A stretch of DNA of 64,000 bases from Streptomyces sp. NBC_01198 (GTDB taxonomy: Bacteria > Actinomycetota > Actinomycetes > Streptomycetales > Streptomycetaceae), in contig NZ_CP108568.1 in NCBI RefSeq assembly GCF_036010485.1, forward strand, positions 2,626,001 to 2,690,000. The letters run 5' to 3'. Both the position numbers and the translations under genes were made by a program. The notes under the pieces were generated by a model. It was given only the letters and a program-made list of their open reading frames with translations, was not told where the DNA came from and did no database searches. This document shows positions 37,961 through 46,125 of this stretch, in pieces. Every line of letters begins with the position of its first letter. Position 1 is the stretch's first letter.

Positions 37961-38110
37961 CGTTCCCCTTCCGCAAGGGGGCACGCTTCCACCGCCCGCG
38001 GCGGCTGGGCGGCTCCCTTACGCAGGGGGATGCGCTTCCACGGGGCGCGGTGGTCGGCGGCTCCCTTACGCAAGGGGGATGCGCTTCCGCGGGGCGCGGG
38101 GAACTGCGCG
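37961..38110. repeat. Tandem repeats of about 49 bp downstream of sigH
   Basis: Three units share GGCTCCCTTACGCAGGGGGA-like and GCGCTTCC..GGGGCGCGG segments, at about 37961, 38011 and 38060. No gene in this stretch. Confidence 0.65.
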
Positions 38111-38290
38111 ACCAGCCCGCCACCGGCCGGTGGTCCGGATCGGACCGAACAGCCCCTTTGGGTCGGTGACGACCCGCGCCCCCGGTGGGGGCTGGGCGCG
38201 CAGTTCCCCGCGCCCCTGGGGTGGTGGCGGTGCGTCGCCACACGACGGCACGTGGGGGCTCAGCGCGCCGTTCCCCGCGCCCCTGGGGGC
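38091..38290. repeat. Inverted cluster of the dispersed repeat, copies b-d
   Basis: One forward core at 38091-38117 and two reverse cores at about 38183-38217 and 38252-38290. The forward and nearest reverse copy can pair over some 30 bp, making a large hairpin after sigH. Confidence 0.7.
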
Positions 38291-38420
38291 GTGCCCTCGC
38301 GCGGAGGGGGACCGTACAGGCGCCGCGGGCCCGCGGAAGCGTGCCCCCGCGGAGGGGGGACCGTAGAGGCACCGCGCCCAGGCGGAAGCGTGCCCCCCGC
38401 GGGGGCGGGGCGCGGGGAGG
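38289..38420. repeat. Tandem GCGTGCCC..GCGGAGGGGGGACCGTA repeats
   Basis: Two full units and a partial unit of about 50 bp, each with GCGTGCCC, GGAGGGGG, ACCGTA and AGGC. No coding signal. Confidence 0.65.
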
Positions 38421-38476
38421 CCCCCGCGGAGGGGGGCTGGGCGAGGGCCCCGGCCCGCGGGAAGCGGGGGCAGGGG

Positions 38477-38920
38477 CTAGGCGGGGGTGCGGCGGATGCC
38501 GAGCGCGTCGGTGGTCGACGGGTGGACCAGCACGACGAGTCCGGCGACGGCGAGGACGCCGAGAAGGATCCCGCCCCCCACCACCGCTCCGGAGGAGCCC
38601 AGCATCGTCCAGGCGACCGGCAACGCCAGCAGTTGCATGATCAGCGCCGGCCCGCGGCTCCACCGCCGCACCTTGATCAGCCCGTACGCCGCGGCCAGCG
38701 GCAACGCCGCCATGACCAGCACCGTCAGCCCCGCGAGCACCGCGTTGTCGCTGTCGGTGAAGAACATCGTCACGCCCCACGCGGCGATCGCCAGCCCTTC
38801 CAGGCCGGCGATCGCGGCGGCCGCGAGCAACCGCGGGGTGGGGACCGGATTCGGTGCCGCCGCCTGCGGCTCGGCGGCCGCGGCAGTCTCGGGCGAGGGG
38901 TCGTGGGGGCTCTTGCTCAC
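38477..38920 (-). CDS. Small integral membrane protein
   Basis: A 147-aa protein with a Pro/Ala-rich cytoplasmic N-terminus and four hydrophobic segments (about residues 31-53, 59-80, 90-107 and 112-132), containing WGVTMFFTDSDNAVLAG. I recognise it only as a conserved actinobacterial membrane protein of unknown function. Divergent from the DAG kinase-like gene. Confidence 0.75.
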   Translation of the reverse strand: MSKSPHDPSPETAAAAEPQAAAPNPVPTPRLLAAAAIAGLEGLAIAAWGVTMFFTDSDNAVLAGLTVLVMAALPLAAAYGLIKVRRWSRGPALIMQLLALPVAWTMLGSSGAVVGGGILLGVLAVAGLVVLVHPSTTDALGIRRTPA

Positions 38921-38968
38921 ACCACTCAGCGTAGCCCGATGCGAAAAACCGTAGGTACGCTATCGGGC

Positions 38969-39937
38969 ATGCGCGCTCTTCTCGTCGTCAATCCCGCCGC
39001 GACCACCACCAGCGCGCGCGTGCGTGACGTGATCAGCACGGCCCTGGCCAGTGACCTGAAGCTGGAGGTCGCCACCACCGAATACCGCGGGCACGCCAGG
39101 GATCTGGCCCGGCGGGCGGTGGAGGGCGGCGAGACCGAGCTGGTGGTCTCGCTGGGCGGCGACGGCACCGTCAACGAGATCGTCAACGGCCTGCTGCACC
39201 ACGGCCCCGATCCCGACAGGCTGCCGCAGCTCGCGGTGGTCCCCGGCGGTTCCACCAACGTCTTCGCCCGCGCCCTGGGGCTGCCCAACGACGCCGTGGA
39301 GGCGACCGGCGCCCTGCTGGACGCGCTGCGTGCCGGGTCCTCGCGGACGGTGGGCCTGGGCCTGGTCAGCGGCACGCCGGGCACCGAGGACGAGGGCGTG
39401 CCCGACCGCTGGTTCACCTTCTGCGCGGGCCTCGGCTTCGACGCCGGGGTGGTCGGCCGGGTCGAGCAGCAGCGGGAGTTGGGCAAGCGGTCGACGCACG
39501 CGCTGTATCTGCGGCAGGTGGCGCGGCAGTTCGTCGCCGACCCGAACCGCAGGCACGGCTCGATCACGCTGGAGCGCCCCGGCCAGGAGCCGGTGCCCGG
39601 TCTGACGACGGCGATAGTGTGCAACACCGCGCCCTGGACCTATCTGGGCAACCGGCCCGTCTACGCCTCCCCCGAGGCGTCCTTCGACACCGCGCTTGAC
39701 CTGCTGGGCGTCAGCAAGATGTCCACTTTGTCCGGTACGCGTTACGCGGCGCAACTGCTCCGCTCCACGCCGGAGCGGGGACCACGGGGGAAGCACACGC
39801 TCGCGCTGCACGATCTGACGGAGTTCACCTTGCAATCGCAGGCGGCACTGCCCTTCCAGGTGGACGGTGACCATCTGGGACTGCGTATGAGTGCGAGCTT
39901 CACAGGCGTACGCCGGGCACTGCGTGTGATTGTGTAA
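38969..39937 (+). CDS. Diacylglycerol/sphingosine kinase-like lipid kinase
   Basis: A 322-aa DAGK-catalytic protein: LLVVNPAATTTSARVRD, the nucleotide loop VVSLGGDGTVNEIVNGLLH and the GGSTNVFARALGLP motif. It should phosphorylate diacylglycerol or a related lipid with ATP. The ATG has no ribosome site; TACGCT ends 7 bases upstream, so the message is probably leaderless. Confidence 0.9.
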   Translation: MRALLVVNPAATTTSARVRDVISTALASDLKLEVATTEYRGHARDLARRAVEGGETELVVSLGGDGTVNEIVNGLLHHGPDPDRLPQLAVVPGGSTNVFARALGLPNDAVEATGALLDALRAGSSRTVGLGLVSGTPGTEDEGVPDRWFTFCAGLGFDAGVVGRVEQQRELGKRSTHALYLRQVARQFVADPNRRHGSITLERPGQEPVPGLTTAIVCNTAPWTYLGNRPVYASPEASFDTALDLLGVSKMSTLSGTRYAAQLLRSTPERGPRGKHTLALHDLTEFTLQSQAALPFQVDGDHLGLRMSASFTGVRRALRVIV

Positions 39938-39944
39938 GTCGAAG

Positions 39945-39977
39945 AGCCTAAAGTCCTTTTACTCGAACGTTTAGGCT
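39945..39977. terminator. Inverted repeat after the lipid kinase gene
   Basis: AGCCTAAA...TTTAGGCT with 17-base loop, just past the stop at 39937. Possible terminator. Confidence 0.4.
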
Positions 39978-40248
39978 GCCCCGCACCCCATGGAAGTACG
40001 GCTGTGATCGAGGCGACACCGAGGAATCAAAAAAAACTTTCCTGAAGGGGTTGTATCTCCCGCCGAGGTTTGCGAGTCTCTAGGTGGCGATCGGGACGGC
40101 CGACCAACCGGCCCCCTTGAGAGCCCTCCTCACACCAGCGGGACTGCACCAGTGAAGACTGGGTGGCGTCCCGTTCCCTGTGAAGGGATTCGTGAAAGCG
40201 TTCACATTCACAAGCAACGTGCTTGTCACACAAGGAGTTGGAGCAGCC
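39978..40248 (+). promoter_or_regulatory. Long leader region of wblE
   Basis: No gene is seen. The region is relatively AT-rich at 40028-40052 (a run of eight A, then TTGTATCT) and carries the Crp-like site at 40191-40206. The whiB1/wblE promoter should be here. Confidence 0.55.
40191..40206. promoter_or_regulatory. Crp-like operator upstream of wblE
   Basis: CGTGA-AAGCGT-TCACA matches TGTGA-N6-TCACA at 9 of 10 positions. An outer TGTGAA (40179) and TTCACA (40207) add a second dyad. In mycobacteria the orthologous whiB1 is under CRP control. Confidence 0.55.
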
Positions 40249-40506
40249 ATGGACTGGCGTCACCGCGCCGTTTGCCGCGAGGAAGACCCCGAGCTCTTCT
40301 TCCCCATCGGCAACACCGGTCCTGCGCTGCTGCAGATCGAGGAAGCCAAGGCCGTCTGCCGCCGCTGCCCCGTCATGGAGCAGTGCCTGCAGTGGGCGCT
40401 GGAAAGCGGCCAGGACGCCGGTGTCTGGGGTGGCCTCAGCGAGGACGAGCGTCGCGCAATGAAGCGCCGCGCCGCCCGCAACCGGGCCCGCAACGCCAGC
40501 GCCTGA
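40249..40506 (+). CDS. wblE: WhiB-like iron-sulfur regulator WblE (WhiB1 orthologue)
   Basis: An 85-aa WhiB protein with four cluster cysteines (AVCREEDPE, then KAVCRRCPVMEQC), the GVWGGLSEDERR turn and a basic C-terminal AT-hook-like KRRAARNRARNASA. The cluster responds to nitric oxide or oxygen in WhiB1, which binds the major sigma factor. GGAG lies five bases before the ATG. Adjacent to the pdtaS orthologue, as whiB1 is in M. tuberculosis. Confidence 0.95.
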   Translation: MDWRHRAVCREEDPELFFPIGNTGPALLQIEEAKAVCRRCPVMEQCLQWALESGQDAGVWGGLSEDERRAMKRRAARNRARNASA

Positions 40507-40571
40507 CGCGCAGCCTTCCCACCGAGCCGCAGCGCGCAGCACCTGTCACACGCGCAGCACGCAGCATCCGG

Positions 40572-40603
40572 AAGCCCCCGTACCAACGACGGTACGGGGG
40601 CTT
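40572..40603. terminator. Bidirectional terminator between wblE and pdtaS
   Basis: AAGCCCCCGTACC with its complement, 13-bp stem and 6-base loop, ending in CTTTCG. Confidence 0.85.
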
Positions 40604-40653
40604 TCGTCTGCCCGTTTCCGCCGGCCGGTGCCAGCGGCGGCGGCAGTGAAGGG

Positions 40654-42111
40654 TCAGCTCTCCAGCGGGAGTTCGAGGATCACCCGGGTGCCGCGGACCG
40701 GGGCCGGGAGCATGTCGAACGTGCCGCCCAACTCGCTGACCACCAGCGTCCGGACGATCTGCAGGCCGAGGTTGCCGGCCTGCTGGGCGTCGAAACCGGG
40801 CGGCAGGCCGCGGCCGTCGTCCTGGACGGTGATGGTGATCAGCTCGCGGCCGCGGGTCGCGGTGATGTCGACGCTGCCCGACTCGCCCGGCCCGAAGCCG
40901 TGTTCGAGCGCGTTCTGCAGCAACTCGGTGAGCACCATCGACAGCGGGGTGGCGATCTCCGCGGTCAGGATGCCGAACCGGCCGCCGCGGCGGGCGGTCA
41001 CCCTTCCGGGTGAGATCTCGGCGACCATCGCCAGCACCCGGTCGGCGATCTCGTCGAACTCGACCCGCTCGTCCAGGGTCTGCGACAGCGTCTCATGCAC
41101 GATGGCGATCGAGCCGACCCGGCGGACCGCCTCCTCCAGCGCCTCACGGGCGCTGTCGGAGTCCATCCTGCGGGCCTGCAGCCGCAACAGGGCGGCGACG
41201 GTCTGGAGGTTGTTCTTCACCCGGTGGTGGATCTCCCGGATGGTGGCGTCCTTGGTCATCAACTCGCGCTCGCGGCGCCGCAGTTCGGTGACGTCGCGGA
41301 GCAGCACCAGGGAACCGGTGTGCACGCCCTTGGGCTTGAGCGGGATGGCCCGCAGCTGGATGACGCCGTCGCCGCCCTCGACCTCGAACTCGCGGGGCGC
41401 CCAGCCGCTGGCCAGTTTGACCAGCGCCTCGTCCACCGGGCCGCGGGCCGGGGCGAGTTCGGCGGTGGCCTTGCCGAGGTGGTGGCCGACCAGGTCGGCG
41501 GCAAGGCCGAGGCGGTGGTAGGCGGACAGCGCGTTGGGGCTGGCGTACTGCACGAGGCCGTCGGCGTCCAGCCGGATCAGCCCGTCGCCGGCCCGCGGTG
41601 AGGCGTCCATGTCGACCTGCTCGGCCGGGAAGGGGAAGGCGCCGGCCGCGATCATCTGGGCCAGGTCGCTGGCGCTCTGCAGGTAGGTGAGCTCCAGCCG
41701 GCTCGGCGTGCGTACGGTCAGCAGGTTGGTGTTGCGGGCGATCACCCCGAGGACCCGGCCGTCCCGCCGGACCGGGATCGACTCGACCCGTACCGGCACC
41801 TCCTCGCGCCACTCCGGGTCGCCCTCCCGGACGATCCGCCCCTCGTCGAGGGCCGCGTCCAGCAGCGGCCGCCGGCCGCGCGGGACGAGGTGCCCGACCA
41901 TGTCGTCCTGGTAGGAGGTCGGCCCGGTGTTGGGCCGCATCTGGGCCACCGAGACGTAGCGGGAGCCGTCCCTGGTCGGGACCCAGAGCACCAGATCCGC
42001 GAAGGACAGGTCGGACAGCAGCTGCCACTCCGAGACCAGCAGATGGAGCCATTCGAGGTCGGAGGCGTCGAGCGCGGTGTGCTCGCGTACGAGGTCGTTC
42101 ATGGAGGGCAC
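40654..42111 (-). CDS. pdtaS: PdtaS-type sensor histidine kinase
   Basis: A 485-aa soluble kinase: N-terminal GAF-like domain (about 1-150), PAS domain (about 175-280), HisKA_2 with phospho-acceptor EIHHRVKNNLQTVAALLRL, and HATPase with LLQNALEHGF and DDGRGLPPG. In mycobacteria PdtaS signals to the antiterminator PdtaR. No membrane segment. GTG at 42111 gives MPSMNDLV as I recall for Streptomyces orthologues; ATG at 42102 is the alternative. The response regulator is not adjacent. A promoter with an embedded dre-like site lies upstream (42208-42236). Confidence 0.9.
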   Translation of the reverse strand: MPSMNDLVREHTALDASDLEWLHLLVSEWQLLSDLSFADLVLWVPTRDGSRYVSVAQMRPNTGPTSYQDDMVGHLVPRGRRPLLDAALDEGRIVREGDPEWREEVPVRVESIPVRRDGRVLGVIARNTNLLTVRTPSRLELTYLQSASDLAQMIAAGAFPFPAEQVDMDASPRAGDGLIRLDADGLVQYASPNALSAYHRLGLAADLVGHHLGKATAELAPARGPVDEALVKLASGWAPREFEVEGGDGVIQLRAIPLKPKGVHTGSLVLLRDVTELRRRERELMTKDATIREIHHRVKNNLQTVAALLRLQARRMDSDSAREALEEAVRRVGSIAIVHETLSQTLDERVEFDEIADRVLAMVAEISPGRVTARRGGRFGILTAEIATPLSMVLTELLQNALEHGFGPGESGSVDITATRGRELITITVQDDGRGLPPGFDAQQAGNLGLQIVRTLVVSELGGTFDMLPAPVRGTRVILELPLES

Positions 42112-42207
42112 GCCTGCGAGCGTACCCGCCGGCGCGAGGGGGGTGCGCTACGCGCGGTTTCCAGGCACACTTTGTTCGGGCCCGGCACGAAACCCGTGGC
42201 TCAGCCA

Positions 42208-42236
42208 TTTACACGGCGCAATGGTCTAGTCCACAA
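42208..42236 (-). promoter_or_regulatory. Probable pdtaS promoter with embedded DasR site (dre)
   Basis: On the minus strand TTGTGG (42231-42236), 17-bp spacer, TGTAAA (42208-42213). The spacer and -35 contain AATGGTCTAGTCCACA (42220-42235), 13 of 16 matches to the dre consensus ACTGGTCTAGACCACT. Confidence 0.6.
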
Positions 42237-42239
42237 TGG

Positions 42240-42700
42240 CGCCAGACAAGACCTCCGGGCTCCCCGCACAGGAGCCCGGATCGAGGCGTGGCGTTCTCTG
42301 CCCTGACTACGCTCCCGCCTCGCGGTCGGCCCTATCGGGCCCGCGGGGACCGCACACCCCGCCGGCCACGGCGCCGACGTCAGCTCCGGGCTGCGGTGCT
42401 GGAGAGGCTGAGGGTCCTCTCCCGGCACCGCGGCCCGAAGTGTTTCCCGCACGCTTCGTGCCTTGCCTTCCTCTCCGCCTTCCCGCTCCCGCGGAGGCCA
42501 CGCCCCCACCGGCCGGCGGCCCGAATGCGACAGGAACAGCCTCTTTCGGCCGGCGACGACCCACGCCCCGGTGGGGGCTTGTCGCGCAGTTCCCCGCGCC
42601 CGGGCGCCGCCCGCCGCAGAGGGCAGTCACCCGCCCGCCGGTGGGCCGGATGCGACGGGGCGACGCGCGCCCCCGGTGGGGGTCCGGGGAGCACCTGGTA
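42240..42700. other. Non-coding stretch between pdtaS and nagB promoters
   Basis: Holds a 10-bp hairpin (42254-42263/42271-42280) and one reverse copy of the dispersed repeat near 42570-42600. A long plus-strand open frame here has no coding character. Confidence 0.55.
42570..42600 (-). repeat. Dispersed intergenic repeat, copy e
   Basis: GTGGGGGCTTGTCGCGCAGT then TCCCCGCGCC, reverse orientation of the repeat. Confidence 0.65.
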
Positions 42701-42701
42701 G

Positions 42702-42717
42702 ATTGGTCTATACCACA
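42702..42717. promoter_or_regulatory. DasR operator (dre) of nagB
   Basis: ATTGGTCTATACCACA, 13 of 16 matches to the dre consensus, 29 bp before the nagB start. DasR control of nagB is established in Streptomyces. Confidence 0.8.
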
Positions 42718-42745
42718 CTCACCTCTCCAGAACGGCAGGCCCAGC

Positions 42746-43531
42746 GTGGAAGTTGTCATCGTCCCGGATGCCGCGGCAGGCGGCGGCCTCATCGCGGATG
42801 CCATGGCCGCGCTGCTGCACCGCAAGCCGGACGCGCTGCTCGGCGTGGCCACCGGATCGACCCCGCTGCCCGTCTACCAGGCCCTCGCCGCCAAGGTGCG
42901 GGCCGGCGCGGTGGACGCCTCCCGCGCGCGGGTCTGCCAGCTGGACGAGTACGTGGGCCTGCCGACCGGACACCCGGAGTCGTACCGCTCCGTGGTGCTG
43001 CGCGAGGTCGTCGAACCGCTCGGGCTCCCCCAGGACTCCTTCATGGGCCCGGACGGCGCCGCCGAGGACGTCCAGGCCGCCTGCGAGGCCTACGACGCCG
43101 CGCTGGCCGGCGCCGGCGGGGTCGACCTCCAGCTGCTCGGGATAGGGACGGACGGCCATATCGGCTTCAACGAGCCCTGCTCGTCGCTCGCCTCCCGGAC
43201 CCGGATCAAGACGCTCACCGAGCAGACCCGGGTCGACAACGCCCGCTTCTTCGGCGGTGACATCGAGGCGGTGCCGCACCACGTCATCACCCAGGGCATC
43301 GGCACCATCCTGGAGGCACGGCACCTGGTGCTGCTGGCGACCGGCGAGGGCAAGGCCGAGGCGGTCGCGGCGACCGTGGAAGGCCCGGTGGCCGCGGTCG
43401 TGCCGGCCTCCGCGCTCCAGCTCCACCCGCACGCCACGGTGATCGTGGACGAGGCGGCCGCCACGAAGCTGAAGCTGGCCCCGTACTTCCGGGCGACCTA
43501 CGCGGCGAAGCCGGCCTGGCAGGGCCTGTAG
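42746..43531 (+). CDS. nagB: Glucosamine-6-phosphate deaminase
   Basis: A 261-aa enzyme turning glucosamine-6-P into fructose-6-P and ammonia: LLGVATGSTPLPVYQAL, CQLDEYVGLP, LLGIGTDGHIGFNEP (general base Asp-His pair) and VDNARFFGG. GTG start; the longer in-frame extension is spurious. Sits in the DasR-controlled amino-sugar block, divergent in function but convergent in orientation with the GH3 gene. Confidence 0.96.
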   Translation: MEVVIVPDAAAGGGLIADAMAALLHRKPDALLGVATGSTPLPVYQALAAKVRAGAVDASRARVCQLDEYVGLPTGHPESYRSVVLREVVEPLGLPQDSFMGPDGAAEDVQAACEAYDAALAGAGGVDLQLLGIGTDGHIGFNEPCSSLASRTRIKTLTEQTRVDNARFFGGDIEAVPHHVITQGIGTILEARHLVLLATGEGKAEAVAATVEGPVAAVVPASALQLHPHATVIVDEAAATKLKLAPYFRATYAAKPAWQGL

Positions 43532-43547
43532 GCCGGGGCGGACTGAC

Positions 43548-43586
43548 GGACGCCGGGCCGGCCGGGTGAGGGCCGGCCCGGCGTCC
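43548..43586. terminator. Bidirectional terminator between nagB and the GH3 gene
   Basis: Perfect 16-bp stem GGACGCCGGGCCGGCC with its complement, 7-base loop. Confidence 0.85.
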
Positions 43587-43642
43587 GGGCTCTGCGGGGG
43601 TACGCCGGCCGCGGGAGCGCTCCCCCACGGCCGGTGTCGAGC

Positions 43643-45250
43643 TCAGCGGGCGCTGACGATGGCCTCCGCGGCGGCTTCGCCGCAGACCCGCGCGGCACCG
43701 TGGGTGGCCACGTGGAGGGCGCCGCACGGCGGGGCCTGTGGGACGCCCATCTCCACCACGACCGTGTCGGGCCTGGCGGCCACCAGGCCGTCCAGCGCGG
43801 CGGCCATCCACGCGTGCCGGTGCACGTCGCGCACCACAGCGACGATCCGCCGCTCCCCCGCCGCGTCGAGCACGCCCGCGACGAAGTCACCGCCGGCCGC
43901 GTCGGCGGCACGGAAGGTCGCCGTCTCGGTGCCCGGCAGCAGGCGTTCCAGCTCAGCCGCGACGCCCCAGGGGGTGTCCTCGCCGACGGCGATGTTGGCC
44001 ACCGGCGTGAACGCGGCCACGTAGGGCGCCGCTTCCAGCGCGGCGAAGCCCGGTGCACGGGTCACCCGCAGCGCCCGCCTCGCGGCTTCGAGGCCGACCT
44101 CGGACGCGGACCCGAACCCGTCGGCGGAGCCGGCCCCGGGCGTGAAGGCGCCGCCCTCGGAGCCGTCGCCGGCCGCAGCGGCGCCGGGTGCGATCCCCTC
44201 CGCCGCACCCGGCTGCCGGTCGGCCGCCCACGCCGCGAGCTCGCGGACCCGGGACGCGGCGTCTGCCAGCCGCTCGCGCGGCAGGTCGCCGCTCTCGACG
44301 GCGTTCACGATGGCGTCGCGCAGCGCGCGTACGGTCTGCTCGTCGGCGAGGCCGCCCCCGACGCAGATCGCGTCGGCGCCGGCGGCCAGCGCCATCACCG
44401 TGCCGCGCTCGATGCCGTACGTGGCGGCGATCGCCTGCATCTCGATGCCGTCGGTGACGATCAGGCCCTCGTAACCGAGGCCGCCCTGCTCGCGCGGGGC
44501 GCGCAGCAGGCCGGTCAGCACGGCGGGGCTCAGCGTCGCGGGCAGGTCGGGGTCGAGCGCGGGCACCAGGATGTGCGCGCTCATCACGACCTTGCTGCCC
44601 GCCGCCAGCGCGGCCCGGAAGGGGACCAGTTCGCGGGAGCGCAGGGTCGCCAGGTCCACGTCGATCCGGGGCAGCGCGTGGTGCGAGTCGGTGGCGGTGT
44701 CGCCGTGGCCGGGGAAGTGCTTGACGCACGCGGCGACACCGGCGGACTGCAGGCCCTCGACGTAGGCGGCGGTGTTGCGGGCCACCAGCTCGGGCTCGGC
44801 GCCGAAGGAGCGCACGCCGATCACCGGGTTGCCCGGGTCGGAGTTGACGTCGGCGGACGGCGCCCAGTTGAGGTTCACCCCGCACTCGGCGAGCCGCCGG
44901 CCCAGCTCCGCGGCCACCGCACGGGTCAGCTTCACGTCGTCGACCGCGCCGAGGGCGAGGTTGCCGGGGAAGGACGAACCGCCGCGGGCCTCAAGGCGGG
45001 TGACGTCGCCGCCCTCCTCGTCGGCCGCGACCAGCACGTCCGGCCGTACCGCCCGCAACTGGGCGGTGAGCGCGGCCAGTTGCGCGGGCGACTCGATGTT
45101 GCGGGCGAACAGCGCCACGGCACCGAGGCCTTCGGCGAGCTGCCGCAGCAGCCACTCGGGCGCCGTGGTGCCGACGAAGCCGGGCTGCAGGACGGTCAGG
45201 GCGTCGCGGACCAGGAGTTCCGCGGGCGTGTCGGTGGAAATGACGGTCAT
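43643..45250 (-). CDS. Glycoside hydrolase family 3 beta-N-acetylhexosaminidase
   Basis: A 535-aa cytoplasmic enzyme with the NagZ-type signature VKHFPGHGDTATDSHHALP and nucleophile region GLIVTDGIEMQAIA. It would release GlcNAc from imported chitobiose or chitooligosaccharides. The C-terminal 180 residues, including a Gly/Ala/Glu-rich linker, go beyond the minimal NagZ domain. ATGA overlap with dasC, so it is the last gene of the das operon. Matches the gene next to dasC in S. coelicolor. Confidence 0.9.
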   Translation of the reverse strand: MTVISTDTPAELLVRDALTVLQPGFVGTTAPEWLLRQLAEGLGAVALFARNIESPAQLAALTAQLRAVRPDVLVAADEEGGDVTRLEARGGSSFPGNLALGAVDDVKLTRAVAAELGRRLAECGVNLNWAPSADVNSDPGNPVIGVRSFGAEPELVARNTAAYVEGLQSAGVAACVKHFPGHGDTATDSHHALPRIDVDLATLRSRELVPFRAALAAGSKVVMSAHILVPALDPDLPATLSPAVLTGLLRAPREQGGLGYEGLIVTDGIEMQAIAATYGIERGTVMALAAGADAICVGGGLADEQTVRALRDAIVNAVESGDLPRERLADAASRVRELAAWAADRQPGAAEGIAPGAAAAGDGSEGGAFTPGAGSADGFGSASEVGLEAARRALRVTRAPGFAALEAAPYVAAFTPVANIAVGEDTPWGVAAELERLLPGTETATFRAADAAGGDFVAGVLDAAGERRIVAVVRDVHRHAWMAAALDGLVAARPDTVVVEMGVPQAPPCGALHVATHGAARVCGEAAAEAIVSAR

Positions 45251-46125
45251 CCCTTCACCGCCCCGGCCGTGAGGCCGGCGGCCATCTTGCGCTGCACGAG
45301 CAGGAACAGGATCACCACAGGGATACCCATCATGGTGGACCCGGCCATCATCGGCGCGTACTCGGTCCCGTGCTGGGTGGTGAACGACCCCAGCCACACG
45401 GTCGCGGTCTGGTGCTCCTGGCTCATCACCAGCAGGGCGTAGAGGAATTCGTTCCAGGCCTGGATGAAGCCGTAGATGGAGGTGGCGACCAGGCCGGGGG
45501 CCAGCAGCGGGAAGACCACCCGGATGAAGGCGCCGGTGCGGCTGCAGCCGTCCACCATGGCGGCCTCCTCCAGTTCCTTGGGGATGTTGACGATGAACCC
45601 GCGCAGCGTCCAGACGGTGAAGGGCAGCACGAAGGTCAGATACGTCAGCACCAGGCCGGAGAGCTTGTCGATCTGGTGGATCTGGTTGAGCAGCAGGAAG
45701 ACCGGGATGATCATCGCGACCAGCGGCACCATCTGCACGGTCAGGATGCCGACGATGACGATCTTGCGGCCGCGGAAGGCGAACCGGGAGATGGCCAGGG
45801 CGGCGAGCAGGCCGATGACGGCGCCGATCACCACGGTGCTCGCGCTGACGATGAGGCTGCGCTCGACCGGTCCCCAGAAGTCGCTGATGTTCAGCGCCCG
45901 GTGGAAGTTCTCCAGCGACACCGGCCACGGGAAGAAGTGCGGCTTGGGGTCGATGGCGTCCTTGGCCGGCTTGAAGGCCGTGTTCATCATCCAGTAGACC
46001 GGGAAGGCGGCCACCACGAAGACCAGCAGGCCCACCACGTTCCAGCCGGCCTTGGACCTGCGTCGGCGGCTGTTCACCGCGTCCAGGCTCTTGGCGGCGG
46101 CAGGCCGCGAGATCAGCGCGCTCAT
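45247..46125 (-). CDS. dasC: Chitobiose/GlcNAc oligomer ABC transporter permease DasC
   Basis: A 292-aa permease with six membrane segments and the EAA loop ELEEAAMVDGCSRTGAFIRVVFPLL. Pairs with DasB. Both ends overlap neighbours by ATGA (dasB upstream, GH3 downstream). No ATPase gene is in the operon; in Streptomyces MsiK, encoded elsewhere, energises this system. Confidence 0.93.
   Translation of the reverse strand: MSALISRPAAAKSLDAVNSRRRRSKAGWNVVGLLVFVVAAFPVYWMMNTAFKPAKDAIDPKPHFFPWPVSLENFHRALNISDFWGPVERSLIVSASTVVIGAVIGLLAALAISRFAFRGRKIVIVGILTVQMVPLVAMIIPVFLLLNQIHQIDKLSGLVLTYLTFVLPFTVWTLRGFIVNIPKELEEAAMVDGCSRTGAFIRVVFPLLAPGLVATSIYGFIQAWNEFLYALLVMSQEHQTATVWLGSFTTQHGTEYAPMMAGSTMMGIPVVILFLLVQRKMAAGLTAGAVKG

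Noticed and set aside
37961..38420. CRISPR-like array
   Set aside because: Units are contiguous tandem duplications without unique spacers and no cas genes are near.
42236..43531. nagB with a 170-residue N-terminal extension
   Set aside because: The extension covers the dre site, a hairpin and a dispersed repeat; the GTG at 42746 fits the NagB family.
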